This document shows positions 1 through 12,379 of a DNA stretch of 64,000 bases, one piece after another. The DNA is from Perognathus longimembris pacificus (Eukaryota > Chordata > Mammalia > Rodentia > Heteromyidae): the NCBI RefSeq assembly GCF_023159225.1, contig NC_063188.1, forward strand, positions 38,120,021 to 38,184,020. Direction: 5' to 3'. The notes under the pieces were generated by a model. That model did not search any database. It saw nothing but the letters and a program-made list of their open reading frames with translations, and was not told the origin of the DNA. How positions within the stretch are numbered: the first letter of the stretch is position 1; every line of letters begins with the position of its first letter. A program made the position numbers and the translations under genes.

Positions 1-218
1 GCAGAATTTAATGTAAACCAGAGACATAAATAACAAGAAGCAGGCACAAAATCTTTTTTCTTGGTCATTACTTCATATACAATCTACCACCAACTCTTTT
101 CTGTGTAATTGCCAGTACTAATATTAATGTCCCTCTTGTGCACAATAATGTCCAATACAAAAACCCATCTTCAATCATCTCTTCATAATCAAATCCGTCT
201 TTATGATCAACTCAAATG

Positions 219-356
219 GGAGGGTTGGGGGAGGGGAAGTGGGAGAAAAATGAGTGAGGGGGTAACAAGTTTGACAAGAAATGTATTCACTATCTTATGT
301 ATGCAACTGTAACACCTCTGCACATCAACTTGACAATAAAATTATATTTTAAAAAA
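219..356 (+). mobile_element. L1 3' end (short, 5'-truncated)
   Basis: The segment has the G-rich purine run, the 'aagaaatgta' block and the 'catcaacttgacaataaa' terminus shared by all L1 3' UTR copies in this window, followed by an A-rich tail. It is flanked by an imperfect 14-bp target-site duplication (gatcaactcaaatg at 205-218, gataaactcaaatg at 357-370), so this is a complete insertion of only the last 140 bases of an L1. Confidence 0.8.
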
Positions 357-935
357 GATAAACTCAAATGTTGTACCAATAGCCACACAAAGATTTTTTT
401 CAATGTCACCAAGTTTATTATCTAATGGACACTAGAACCAAAAACCTGAAGTGGCATGACATGACTGTTCTTTTTTTTTCCTTTTGAGCTGCCATTTAAT
501 AAAGCACTTTGTGAATATAATGCATCTTGATCAGTGTTTCCCCCTTCAACATTCTCAGCCCCTTTGACCCACCCCTTTTCTTTATTTTGTGGTACATCCA
601 ATGAACTCATGACTGCATTCTCCTTCACTTTCCCTCTTCATTTATCTCCTCCTCTCCCCTTGGTCCCATCTACCCTCTTGCATATGTCCACTTCCTAGTG
701 CTGATTTTGGTAGGCTTTGGCCTAGTCTTTCTAAAAGATTATACTATTTGAGCTCTTCACAGAGTCAATTATAATTTAGTTAATTCATTTGTAACCACTT
801 GGATACCACTCAACGTCTCACAGATTTTCATTATTCACCATTAACTGCTTCTAGAGACTAATAAACCCTCTCATGTCTCATGTCCTTGTATAATGTTTTG
901 ATGACTTACCATGTGTTTATTACATATAGGCTTAC

Positions 936-1232
936 CGAGAAGAGTTGTGGACAGGAAGGAACTGAAGACCATCAATCAAGGCTTCCACAATTTCACAATA
1001 TGACTCCTGAACATTCAAAGTCCCAACGTGGAGACAATGAAAAGGCCACATGCTCACTATTGCCTTCAGTATCTTCTTATGTCCACCAGAGACAGCAGCA
1101 ATAAACAATGGAATAAAAAGTTCTCTTGGGATCTCCTCAAGGGCATGGATGGCTAAAGGCTCATTATTCATCAGAGTCTGTACAGCAAGGTCAAGTAGTG
1201 TGCCTGGCTCCTTTGCATCCATATTAATGAAC
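936..1232 (-). CDS. PRAME-like protein, first coding exon (partial gene)
   Basis: The minus strand encodes 95 codons from the ATG at 1222-1220. The N-terminus carries features I recognise from the PRAME/PRAMEL family: 'LLDLAVQTLMNNEPLAIHAL', then 'IPRELFIPLFIAA', then 'GGHKKILKAIVSMWPF', then an 'EALIDGLQ' helix near the end. In PRAME these lead into the leucine-rich-repeat body; members are cullin-2 substrate receptors or germline factors. The exon has a good acceptor (…ggtatag, AG at 1234-1233) ten bases before the ATG and a strong donor (CG|GTAAGC, GT at 935-934), splitting an arginine codon as in PRAME. No stop or frameshift is present. The next exons should lie at lower coordinates, outside the window, so it cannot be said whether the gene is whole. 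X-linked rodent members (Pramel3/Pramex1 type) are the likely relatives. An isolated exon relic is the alternative. Confidence 0.72.
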
Positions 1233-1732
1233 CTATACCAAGGTGAAAAACATTTAGAAATTTGGAGAAGATACCCATAGTTTCTTATTTGTCACTTTAA
1301 TTCGAACTAGGCAAAATATTAATTAATAAATATAAGACTACTGTAGATAAAGCTATTTAGACAAAGAATAGAAATCAATTAATAGGTAAAGAGGTATACC
1401 TATATGCCTATATATGTATGTGAACATGAGACAAGCTAGATTGGGAATATTGAGGTAGGATATTGGGGATATTTTCTGTAATACAAAATATTTTAATCAT
1501 AAGCAACTAGAACATGTATGTATCCTTCCTCTGTTACAGTTACCCTATTGAGCTGGAACATACAAAAAAGAAGCCATCTCCCTCTTACTTTGTCCCAAGT
1601 GATTAACATACTCCTGGAATTAATCATGCTTATCTTGAAGAAAAACATATTTTGTGAAACTTGCCTGGTTCAGTCTTCACCACAGCTCCTCTAATCATGA
1701 GTTGCTCATTGGAAGTTACGGAAAGCCAATGG

Positions 1733-1940
1733 GGGGGCTGGGAATATGGCTTAGAGGTAGAACACTTGCCTTGCATGCATGAAACTCTGGGTTTGAGTCG
1801 TCAGCACCACATAAAGAGAAAAAGCCAGAAGTGGTGCAGTGGCTCAAGTGATAGAGTATTAGCCTTGAGCAAAAAAAAAGAAAGCAAAAGAAGAAGCCAG
1901 GGACAGTGCTCAGGTCCTGAGTCCAAGCCCCATGACTGGC
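1733..1940 (+). mobile_element. ID-head composite SINE
   Basis: It starts with the ID-type head (gggctgggaatatggc…) and ends with the second tRNA-like module (gtggctcaagtgatagag…actggc). A long degenerate A/G tail follows. Several mismatches to the other copies suggest moderate age. Confidence 0.85.
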
Positions 1941-2105
1941 AAAAAAAGAAAAAGAAAAAGAAAAAGAAAGAAAGAGAGAAAGAAAGAAACAAAGAAACAA
2001 AGAAAGGAAGAAAAGACAAAGCTGAAAAGAAAAAAGTCAGCCTTTCAGAGCTAAATGAAAAAGAAAAAGAAAGAAAGAAAAGAAAAGAAAAGAAAAAAGA
2101 AGGCT
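1938..2105 (+). repeat. A/G-rich (AAAG)n-like tract
   Basis: An almost pure purine stretch grown from the preceding SINE tail. Two halves repeat 'aaaaagtcagc' near 2031 and 2115, indicating local duplication. The open frame through it is low-complexity lysine/glutamate and not a gene. Confidence 0.8.
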
Positions 2106-2169
2106 GAAAAGAAAAAAGTCAGCTTATCAGAACTAAATGTCTCAGGCCCAACTGATAATATCAAATTGT

Positions 2170-2260
2170 TAATGGATGGCACAGAGCAGCTTTGAGTGAA
2201 AAAGCTCAGCGACAGTGCCTAGGCCCTGAGTTCAAACCCTATTACTGGCACAAAAAAGAA
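2170..2260 (+). mobile_element. SINE tail module fragment
   Basis: Only the 3' half is present (…aagctcagcgacagtgcctaggccctgagttcaaaccc…actggcac) with an A-rich end. Confidence 0.65.
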
Positions 2261-2309
2261 GAAATATAACTCAACAAGAAGGAAAATATAAATTAACACA
2301 AAGATGTAA

Positions 2310-2665
2310 AACCACACCTTTATCAACTAAAAGTTGTCTGTTTATCATGTTCCCATCAGAGTTCCCTTAGCCAAAGCTCAGGGACTTCAAAGCGTGGACT
2401 TCAACTAGGTGCCTGTTTATCCCTGACTAGCAGGGTTGTGTTCCCTAAAAATCCACAGTGTTTACTTAATCAGGTCAATCAACCCCTTATGAACCAAGGG
2501 TCATTTCATTATCTTGTAAGCAAGAATGCCCACAAGGCCTCTGCTTGCTTGCTTTCTTCCAGAGGGTAATATGTGTGGTTCTTTCTGTTTTGTGGTACTT
2601 TCCTTTCCTAGGCTATCAGTGTTACTAATAAACTTCTATGTATTTGATCTATCCAGTCTTAGGTA
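2310..2665 (+). mobile_element. Possible solo LTR
   Basis: An unassigned block with a pyrimidine-rich stretch and a polyadenylation-like 'aataaacttc' near 2628, as in LTR R/U5 regions. No clear terminal TG/CA pair or target-site duplication was found, so the call is weak. Confidence 0.25.
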
Positions 2666-3035
2666 CCACTGAGGTAAAGGGGAAGACAGCAAAATGAGTA
2701 TTCTTACCACATATTCATAACCTAAATATAGTCATAAGAAAAAAAGTCAAATAAATTAAAACTAAGATACATTCTAAGAAAGTACTGGATCAGGACTCTT
2801 CCAAAGTGTTAGAGTTGTGAAAAATCAAATGCAATGCAGAATCTTAAATTGGATCTTGGAATAGAATTTTTAAAAGGTACTAATGAGATAAATGATAAAA
2901 TTCAAATGAAATCTACAGTTACTAACAATGCATCAATGTTAATTTCCTAGTTTTGCAATTTTCTGTGTACAAAAGATATTAATAGAAAAATCTGAGACAA
3001 GACTTTCTGTACAATATTTTTGGTCCTTTATAGTT

Positions 3036-3120
3036 TTTTTTTTCCCAGAGCTGAGGACCGAACTCAGGGCCTTGTGCTCGCTAGGCAGGCACTCTTCCAC
3101 TGAGCCAAATCCCCAGCCCC
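3036..3120 (-). mobile_element. ID element (monomer)
   Basis: The reverse complement begins ggggctggggatttggctc and contains the tRNA-Ala-type A and B boxes (gcctgcctagcgagc, gttcggtcc). It is a simple ID without the second module. The poly-T start at 3036 is its A tail read on the plus strand. Confidence 0.9.
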
Positions 3121-3394
3121 GTGTACAATATTTTTACTGGTACTTGATGTTGAACTCAAGACTTTTCACTTGCTAGACATACTTTCAACTATTTTGACCC
3201 AGCTCTTGTCTAGTTAGTTATTTCTCAGGTGCCAAGGCAGAGAACCTGTGGTCCTCAAACCCTCTAAATCTTTCTTCATCTGGTACACATATACTGATAA
3301 TTTTGTATGACACCAGAATGATGTTGTAATATTCAAATAGCTACTGGGAAGAAAATGGTTCTTTATCCTTTATGACGTATTGCATGTATCATGG

Positions 3395-3570
3395 GGGCAA
3401 CCTCAAACTCAGTGCTTCTGCCTAAGGCCTCCTATGTAGCTGCGAAGACAGGTGCCTATGCATAGTTTGTTGAGATGGTGTCTCCCTCTATTTATACCCA
3501 GGCTGGCTTTGAAGTTAATCTCCACTTTTGAGTAGTGGGATTAGAGGCCTGAGACAATGACATGGCCATC
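3395..3570 (-). mobile_element. Degenerate composite SINE
   Basis: On the minus strand traces of the B1-like head ('aggctggctttgaag' region) and the second module remain, but many bases have changed. An old copy. Confidence 0.45.
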
Positions 3571-3627
3571 TCTGTGCAATTTTTGGAACTTTAAAATTAT
3601 TTCAAAATGAAGAATTGAAAATATTAT

Positions 3628-3819
3628 GGGCTGAGAATATGGCCTAGTGGCAACAGTGCTTGCCTTGTATACATGAAGCCCTGGGTTCGATTCCTCAGCA
3701 CCACATATATAGAAAATGGCCAGAAGTGGTGCTGCAGCTCAAGTGGTAGGGTGCTAGCCTTGAGCAAAAAAGAAGCCAGGGACAGTGCTCAGGCCCTGAG
3801 TCTAATTCCCAGACTGGCA

Positions 3820-3820
<1 letters not shown>
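3628..3820 (+). mobile_element. ID-head composite SINE
   Basis: Full ID head plus second module, ending '…agactggcaa' and running directly into a CA microsatellite that has replaced its A tail. Confidence 0.88.

Positions 3821-3821
<1 letters not shown>

Positions 3822-3890
<69 letters not shown>
3822..3890 (+). repeat. (CA)n microsatellite
   Basis: About 34 CA units with one CATA interruption near 3862, sitting at the 3' end of the preceding SINE. Confidence 0.97.
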
Positions 3891-4257
3891 TTCAGTCCGG
3901 ATGATGGCGCATACCAGTAATTTGAGCACGAAGATTTAGGAGTCTATGTACAACCTAGATTACATAGTGACATGCTCAAAAAGCCTCAGAAAATAGCAAC
4001 AATAACAGAAGTATCAATTTGTAATGCTACATAAGAAATGAAACCACAGTCATCTACAACATATGAGAGAATATGGATTCATTTTTCAGATGAGAATGTG
4101 CTTTTAACCATAATACAAATGATGAGCAATAAAGAGAGGATACTCATACAGTTCAACACTTGTTATTTATAAGCCTGGCATATAAAAATTAATCACAAAC
4201 CTAAGCTGCAAGGAGGAATATAACTTTCTGAAGATAAAGAGAAAAACTGGAGAATTT

Positions 4258-4350
4258 TTGTTGTTGTTGTTGTTGTTTTGGAGTTTTTCAACTCAGTGCT
4301 TTGTGCTTGTGAAGCATGTGGTCTACACTGAGCTAACCACCCTCCAGCCT
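4258..4350 (-). mobile_element. ID-like element with (TTG)n tail
   Basis: The (TTG)n run at 4258-4277 is a mutated A tail. The rest, read on the minus strand, is a decayed ID monomer ending 'ggctggaggg'. Confidence 0.5.
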
Positions 4351-5240
4351 TGTTTGGGGGATTTTAAAGACAGAATGTGAAATTATTAAGTAAGTGAAGC
4401 CAATTACACATAAGCTAATGCATAAATAGTGCCCTGCTAGTAGAGGACCATTGAGTCATCTATTTAGATCACTTTTCCTAATGATCACCAAAACTTTAAC
4501 CCTGGACAATTTAGGTCAGACTATGTATATATATAAAATATACTATTGTAATTTACCTAATGGGAAGAGTTGGAAAAATTTTCTATCTTCAGCCACTGGA
4601 GCTCCTTGGTTCTTGTTAAGATCTTGCCGCAAAAAACGCAATTGGCTTTGTGGTGCTATTTTTCTTAATGTTTTTTTCCCAAAAGTTCAACTAGCCACAA
4701 GAAGAATTTTGATGTTCAGCTGGAGTCAAGTCACTTGTTACCAAGATCAATCAACCCCATTAACACTGGGAGGTGGTTGACCTAAAGGAGCAGAGTTACC
4801 TCAAGCTCTGAGATCCCTTGAGTTTTGAGAAATCCCTGGAGCTCCAAATTATTGGTTTCTAGTAGTTTCTGGCAGTGTGGGTTATTGGAATCTTCCAATT
4901 TCCTCAAGTTTCGCTATCCTTCCGCCCGGATCTTCGAGCGCCTTCAAGCCCCAAAGGTGAAAAACCTGTGGGTGTGATCTGGGAACTGGCTGGCCAGGGA
5001 TTCTTCCAAGCCTGGTCTGGAACTCAGACGACTAACTTTCAGATTCAGTAGACAATACAGCAGGGCATGGCAGTCACTGAAAAATAAAAGTAGGCACATT
5101 TTATTTCAGGCTTTTGGTATATTTTAAACAGGGACATACCAAGACACCATGGGAATTTGTGGCCCTTGTATTGACAAAACTGGTCGGAGATCACTTACCC
5201 TTGGCAGAGTGGGAATGCCTTCATCTCACCATCAAAAACC
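4351..5240. other. Unassigned; CpG-containing segment inside
   Basis: No gene or known repeat was recognised. The part from about 4880 to 4960 keeps several CpG dinucleotides (ccgcccggatcttcgagcgcc), unusual for this AT-rich window. A 109-codon open frame at 4451-4780 has no recognisable domain and is probably chance. Confidence 0.4.
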
Positions 5241-5353
5241 AAAAAAACAAAAGAAAAAAGAAAAAGTAAGAAACAAAAGAGGAAGGGAGGGAAGGAGAGA
5301 AGAAAGAAGAGAGGGATAGAAGAAAGGAAATGAAGGATTAAGAAGGTACTGCA
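5241..5353 (+). repeat. Purine-rich low-complexity tract
   Basis: A/G-rich sequence with AAAG and GGAA units directly upstream of the L1 insertion. Confidence 0.75.
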
Positions 5354-5354
5354 G

Positions 5355-8233
5355 CCCAGGTCCAGACAGATTCACAGCAGAATTCTACAAGGCCTTCAAA
5401 ACAGAACTCACACCAATATTTCTCAAACTCTTCAATGAAATTGAAAGAGAAAGTTCACTACCAAACACATTCTATGAAGCTAGTATAACCCTCATCCCAA
5501 AACCAGGCAAGGACTCATTATGGAAAGAGAACTATAGACCTAATTCCCTGATGAACATTAATGCAAAAATCCTCAACAAAATTCTGGCCAATCGACTTCA
5601 ACAGGTCATTGAAAAAATCATACACCATGATCAAACTGGATTCATCCCAGGGATGCAAAGTTGGTTCAATATATGCAAGCCAAATAATGTAATCCACCAC
5701 ATCAACAGGAGCAAGGTAAAGAATCACATGGTTATATCTATAGATGTGGAAAAGGTGTTTGATAAAATCCAGAACCCAATTATGATAAAAGCTCTGGAAA
5801 AACTGGGATTCCAGAGAACATTCCTGAGTATAATAAAGGCAGTCTATGACAAACCAACAGCAAGCATAATTCTAAATGGTGAAAAGCTAAAGCCATTCCC
5901 TTTAAAATCAGGAGCAAGACAGGGATGTCAACTCTCTCCTCTCCACTTCAACATAGTTCTAGAATTCCTAGCCAGAGCAATTAGGCAAGAAGAAAACATA
6001 AAGGGGATCCAAGTAGGAAAAGATGAAGCTAAACTTTCTCTCTTTGCAGATGACAAGATACTATACCTAAGGAACCCCATAGACTCTACTCCTAAGCTAC
6101 TAGAGCTGATCCAAAACTTTGGCAAAGTAGCAGGATATAAAATAAACCCTCAAGAATCAACGGCCTTTCTATATGCCAATGACCCGAAGACAGAGGGCAA
6201 AATCAGGAAAGCAACTCCTTTTGCAATAGCCTAAAACATAAAATACCTAGGAATAACCTTAACCAAAGAAGTGAAAGACCTCTATGGTGAGAACTTTAAA
6301 AACATGAAAAATGAAATTAAGGCAGAACTAAGGAAATGGAAAAACCTCCCATGCTCCTGGATTGGGAAGATTAATACAGTCAAAATGGCAATATTGCCAA
6401 AGGCTATCTACAAATTCAATGTAATACCCATTAATATCCCAACACCATTTTTTAATGAACTAGAGGAAGCAATGCAGAAATTCCTATGGAACAATAAAAA
6501 ACCACGAATAGCAAAAACAACCCTAAGCTCTATTATAAAGCTATAGTAATAAAAAACTGCTTGGTATTGGCACAGGAACAGGCCTGAAGACCAATGGAAC
6601 AGAACTGAAGACCCAGAAATGAACCCGCAGAACTATGCCTACTTAATCTTTGATAAAGGAGCTAAAAAATTGGGTGGAAGAAAGTAGCCCCTTATCAAAT
6701 GGTGCTGGCAAAATGGTTCAACACCTGCAACAAACTAAAACTGGATCCTTATATATCGCCTTGCACCAAAATTAATTCCAAATGGATCAAAGACCCTGAA
6801 ATAAAAAAGAGATACCCTGAAAACACTACAGAAAGGAGTAGGGGAAACACTTGAGCTCCTTGGCACAGGACGAAACTTCCTTAATAAAGTCACAGAAATG
6901 CTACAAATCAAAGAAAGGTTGGACAAATGGGACTGCATCAAACTGCAGAGCTTCTGCAGGGCAAAGGCCATAGCTCGCAAGATAAACAGAAAGCTCACAG
7001 ACTGGGGAAAGATCTTTACCAGCCATACAATGGACAAAGGCCTCATATCTAAAATATATACAGAACTAAAAAAATTACATTCCTCCAAAACAAAACCACA
7101 AAGAACCAACAGCCCCCTCAACAAGTGGGCTAAAGACTTAAGAGACTTCTCTGAAGAGGAATTGAGAATGGCCAAGAGACATATGAAAAAGTGCTCTACA
7201 TCACTGGCCATAAAAGAAATGCAAATCAAAGCAACATTGAGATTCCACCTCACCCCAGTAAGAATGTCCTTTATCAAGAAAACTAACAATAACAAATGTT
7301 GGAGGGGATGTGGCCAAAAGGGAACCCTACTTCATTGTTGGTGGGAATGTAAACTGGTTCAGCCACTCTGGAAAGCAGTATGGAGATTCCTCAGAAGGCT
7401 AAACATAGAGCTCCCCTATGACCCAGCAGCCCCACTTTTGGGCATCTACCCAAAAGAGTACAAACAAGAACACACCAAAGCCACCAGCACAACAATGTTC
7501 ATCACAGTACAATTTTTCATAGCTAAAATATGTAAGCAACCCAGATGCCCCTCAGTAAACAAATGGATCAGGAAAATGTACATATACACAATGGAATTTT
7601 ATGCCTCTATTAGAAAGAATGGCATTGCCCCATTCATAAGGAAATGGAAGAACTTGGAAAAATTATACTAAGCGAAGTGAGTCAGACCCAAAGAAACATG
7701 GATTCTATGGTTTCACTCATAGGAAATAATTAGCAAAGGTTTAGGCTAGTCACAGCAGAGGATCACAAGAGCCTAATAGCTATGCCCTATGAACACATAA
7801 GATGATGTTAAGTGAAATGAACTCCATGTTATGGAAACGAGTGTTATATCATTGTTGTAATTACTTTCAACATGCCATGTGAAACCCATAGCTTCTTTTG
7901 TTGATGATCCTCTTGTGTCCCTTCCTGTGGTTATACCTGCACTATCTCTGTATCTCTTCTGAATACACTGGATACTGTATATACTGGTATTAGACTAGGG
8001 AAGTGAAAGTGAATATCAAAATCGAAAGACAAGGGATAAAATGACAAATGACTCCAAAAACAATACTTGCAAAACCATTTGGTGTAAACCAAGTGAACAA
8101 CTCATGGGGGTAGAGGGAAAGGGGGAGGGGGGAGGGGAGAATGAGGGAGGAGGTAACAACCAGTACAAGAAATGTACCCAAGGCTTAACATATGAAACTG
8201 TAACCCCTCTGTACATCACTTTGACAATAAAAA
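5355..8233 (+). mobile_element. L1 retrotransposon, 5'-truncated, dead
   Basis: A 2.9 kb insertion covering the reverse transcriptase and C-terminal parts of ORF2 and the full 3' UTR. The RT active-site motif FADD is at 6043-6054 in the frame opened at 5551. The ORF is broken by a TAA at 6232-6234, another stop after 6540, and frameshifts between about 6650 and 6900. The C-terminal zinc-knuckle-like part is encoded in the frame 6898-7671. The 3' UTR has a G-rich run (8105-8150) and ends 'tttgacaataaaaaa'. Near-matching duplications (agaaggtactgcag at 5341-5354, agaaggaactgcaa from 8234) mark it as one insertion. It cannot encode a working enzyme. Confidence 0.92.
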
Positions 8234-8607
8234 AGAAGGAACTGCAATCCTTATAAAAGATTGCAAATCTGTGTTCTGAACTTTTTGTTGTGAAGCCAGA
8301 ATAGAATTTACATTGACACATGGAAATTATAGCCCAACTTAGAAAATTTCCATCCATTCAGGAATATTGCTATCAATTAAGATGCTAGTTAATATTTGGT
8401 TTGAATTCTACTTTCATCCCACACTCTTGATTTCACTCTTTTGTATTTGTTCCTTTTTCTTTTCCACAGTATTCCCCAGCGATGGAATACACTAATTCTC
8501 CAGCTTACTTGGCTTCACCTGTTTTGGTGGACTTCTACCACATTAGCCACGCTTGCAAGCCAGCTTTTTGCTAGTTATTTTGGTCACGAAATTTCACATA
8601 ATTTTCT

Positions 8608-8690
8608 GACTGTGCTGGCTTTAAACTTCAATTCTCCCAACCTCAGCCTCCTAAATAGCTAGTATCACATGATTGAGCCAGGCTTGGAAT
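8608..8690 (-). mobile_element. B1-like SINE head fragment
   Basis: On the minus strand this reads as a B1-like head (agcctggctca…gctatttaggaggctgaggttggg), without the tail module. Confidence 0.6.
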
Positions 8691-9849
8691 ACAGTATTTT
8701 TACTCAATAAGCTGTTTTATTCAATTGTTTGCCATAATAAAATATACAAATCTTGGAAGGAAAAGAATGTTGTCTATTGTATTAATGTATCATAAGTGAA
8801 GGAATCTTGTCTATTGTATCATAAATGAGTATAGTAGGGCCTGGTTCCATGGATTTTGAATATTTTGGGGATGAATACATGAATATTTCTTCTACCACTC
8901 TTTTTCTTATCCTAAAATTAAGCCATCAATCATACTCCCATGCCATTGTGATTTTCATGTAAAAGCCAGAACCCACTGATTATCCTCCTTAATTCACATG
9001 TCTAGTCACCTTCTAAGACGTGCCTTACTTTTCTTCATAAAAATTATCATATGACTGTGGTATTTTTGTAGTTGATTCTTCTGTGTTTTTTTTCCATTTG
9101 TAAATACTTGTTTTTTTTCCTCTAGTTATATGAAGGAAGTTTTCATCACAGATTCTTAACGTGAGACTAAAAATACATTCAAATTCACAAGGCTGCTGAT
9201 GGGGTATACTCATATATTGCATTTCATTATAGGACATAGCAGAATACTCAATAGTTTTGAAAATAATGGTTATCATCATTGGTTGCAAGTTATCAGAATT
9301 ATAGGTTCGGAAAGTCTAGCTTCTTCCTATTCTCTTTTTCTTGAAGATGTTTTACGATTTTGGACTGACCACCCTGAACCACCCCAACTTGAGAGGGTTT
9401 GTTGGTAGATTGTTGTTGCTTAAGGGTGTATTGTATGGTATTAGAGATGGTATTCAAGGCCTTGTGCTTGATAGACACAGACACTATACCATATCAGGTA
9501 GGCCTCTAGCCCTTTTTATATTATTTATTTTCAGGGTGTGGTCTTGCATTATTCCTGGGCTCCTGGGTTCCTCTTCCTCCTGCTGCTCTTCCTTCTTCTC
9601 CTTCTTATCTCCTGAGACCCAGGTACCCACTACACCAGCAGAGGGAAACAAATCCACAGTTCTGGATCTGAAGGCTTGGACACTTGGCAGAAGACATAAA
9701 TGCCCATGTAGACTGTGGCTGTCATTCTCTGAGGGCTCCAATGAGGCAATTAACAAAGGATTTTTATACCAACTGAAGGCCTCTCTGCTCTATAGAATAG
9801 TGACTCCAAAAAAGAGATCCAGGAAGGAAGCCACATCCACAGCTACCAT

Positions 9850-11640
9850 GGGTGAGTGACCACCTCCTGAGTCCCACCCTAGCAACAGGAAGGGAGGTAG
9901 AACCTTGTCCCACACTCAGGACACTGCTCATGGCCTGAGGGAAAGATGAGTGATGAGCCCTCTAGCCCCGTGCAGGCAGTTAGAAGAGCTGTGAAACCTC
10001 ACCCCTTACTCAGAACACTTCATAGTCACCTAGGGTAATGGGAGAGGGTTGCACCCCAACCCCACATGAAAAGCAAGAACTCTGTCCCATTCCTAAAACA
10101 CCCTCCCACAACCTGAGCTGCCACAAGAGCAACCAGTCCCTGAAACTGCAATGACAAAGGCTTCAAAACACTGTCAGCACCCAAGACAGAGGGACTGCAA
10201 CCCATCCAGAACAGTTCATGGAGCCAACCCTCAGACTAGGAGTGCAGATCATCCTAATGAGAGATCTTAGTGGGGTAAAAACCCTAAAGCCTCTGAATTT
10301 GGGTTTTTTTTTCTCTCATCTTTCTCTTTAGAAAGTGTAGGGGTGCTTAGGCATGTGAGTATAGCATTTAGCTTAGGTTGTTTAGAATTGGCTGCACAGT
10401 ATTTAGGGGTTAAGAATCATCTCTTCTCTTTTCAATTTTGTCTTCTTTACTACAGGTGACTGATTTTTCTTCATTTTTTTCCCTTCTCATTCATTGTTCT
10501 CTTTCTTCTATAAACTTACATTTCTTTTCCTGGCTGATCTCTCTGGCAAACTATTCCTCATCACCCTTCCCTTACCTTAGAATTCTAATCTTTTCTTCTT
10601 ATAGCTAAGCTCTCACACCACTCCCCATCACAACTGATCTCTATGATAAGGAAAACCCACCATTATCAGAACTAGTTCAATCCTGCCATTATCAGAACTA
10701 ACTCAACCAGGTAAGAAAAAGCTTGTGATTGCCAGAACCAGCTTGACCACAACTAGCTTGATCTTTATGATTCCAGTAACCTTTGGGAACTGTAAACATT
10801 TGGGTAAAACAAAACTCAAAACACCTGTGTTCAACCCAGAGCTAAAACTCAGAATCCAAGTGCAATAAGAAGATTGTACTTCTGTTGGTCAGGGCTCAGA
10901 TTTTGGAGTAGGAACCCCTCTAGGCCTGAACTGGAGTCCTTCAACTGTGAGTGCTACTTGCATCTTCCTGGAGTATGCTCTGCAGCACCTAAAGTGAATA
11001 GCTTTCACAACCCCTGAACGCCGAGGTGTAAATCATCATGAAAGATGACAAAACTCGTGAATGAACAAGACAACATGACAGAGTAGACGACCTGAGAATG
11101 AAGAATAAAGGCCAAATAAAGAACTTATTAAAGAATATTGAGACAAATGGCCAATGAAAATTTAAAAAGCACATCTTCAAAAAATTAGAAGAAAACAATA
11201 AGAAGTCAGACAATGAAACAAAACAAAGAAGGCAATGCAGGAGATGAAACACAAATTCAGTAAAGAAATGGAAAGTACAAAAATTTCTATAACCCTAACA
11301 CAAAATACACTTGAAAGTGTAGGCAATAGAACAAAAAAGGTTTGAAAACAGGATGTCAGAGTTTGAAGATAAAGCAGTAGAATTAGAACATTGAAAGAAA
11401 TAGGATACCAAAGGGGCATCCATGAACTGGCAGATTCTGCCAACAGATTGAATCTATGTATAATCAGTGTAGATAAGGGAGAATTACAAACTAAAGACCT
11501 ATTCCAAAATTGTAACAGAAAGCTTCCCCAGTCTCAAGAAAGAGAAACTTCCATCGGATGGAAACATATAGAACTCGAAACAGACAAGAACAGAGAACAA
11601 AAACTCGTACAAAAATTATTGTAAACTCTCTGGACTTAAT
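9850..11640 (+). mobile_element. Older L1, 5' UTR/ORF1-like part
   Basis: From about 10985 the plus strand resembles an L1 ORF1 coiled-coil region: A-rich, with lysine/glutamate-rich frames such as 'AMQEMKHKFSKEMES', broken by many stops. The frame 11391-11624 is the last open piece. The GC-richer block before it (about 9850-10980) has the position of a 5' UTR but could not be matched. It contains a small internal repeat ('ccattatcagaact' twice near 10655-10700). Continued at 12380 after a younger insertion. Confidence 0.5.
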
Positions 11641-12365
11641 AAATAAGGAATGAATTGTTTATTGTAAAGGTGATATACAAAGGGGTTACAGTTACACAAG
11701 TAAGGTGATGAATACATTTCTTTTTAAACACTGTTACCCTCTCCATTTTCTACCCCTTACCCTGCCCTATAATCCACCCCCAAATTGTATAGTTCATTTC
11801 CAACATAGTGTCAAGTGAGTATCATTGTTGCATTAGTTCATCCTTTGTCCTGCTATTCCTGTGATTCTCTTTCCCTTCCACAGATCAGGTAAAATTATAT
11901 ACAAGACAAAGGGTACAGAAGACTAAAACAGAGGAGGGGAAATAACTGCATGCTGTACATAATAAGAACCTCTTGTTTCCAATTCTTGGAGTTTATGTTG
12001 CTACCCTTTATTATATATGGTCCCATGGACTTAGAAATTGGGCTTTTGACATCACCTGTTAAAAATATTATAGACATATTCTAGTTATTACAAATGAGGG
12101 AAATCATGCAAACCTGCTTTTCTTTGGGCTTGGCTTACTTCATTTAATACAGTTTTTTTTTCCAGGTCTTTCCATTTCTTTACGAATGGGACAATGTCAT
12201 TCTTTCTGATGGAAGCATAGAACTCCATTGTGTATATATACCACATCTTCTTGATCTGTTCATCTACTGAGGGGCATCTGTGTTGGTTGCATATCTTAGC
12301 AATGGTAAATAATGATGCAGCAAACATGGGTGTGCTAGTGCCTTTAGTGTGGGCTTTAGTGATAC
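11641..12365 (-). mobile_element. L1 3' end inserted into older L1
   Basis: On the minus strand this is an L1 3' UTR plus the end of ORF2. The 'tttattgtaaaggtgatatacaaaggggttacag' terminus is at the left and the translated block 'NQHRCPSVDEQIKKMW' lies around 12260. Short AGGAAT-like flanks are seen but no convincing target duplication. Confidence 0.8.
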
Positions 12366-12379
12366 TGACATTCCTCCAG

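Noticed and set aside
4451..4780. 109-codon plus-strand frame
   Set aside because: No recognisable domain, splice context or conserved motif; length is compatible with chance.
6735..7295. 186-codon minus-strand frame
   Set aside because: It is antisense to the L1 ORF2 C-terminal region.
8016..8357. 113-codon minus-strand frame, and similar frames at 16293-16647 and 62461-62812
   Set aside because: The same translation recurs at each L1 3' UTR copy; they are repeat-derived shadows, not genes.
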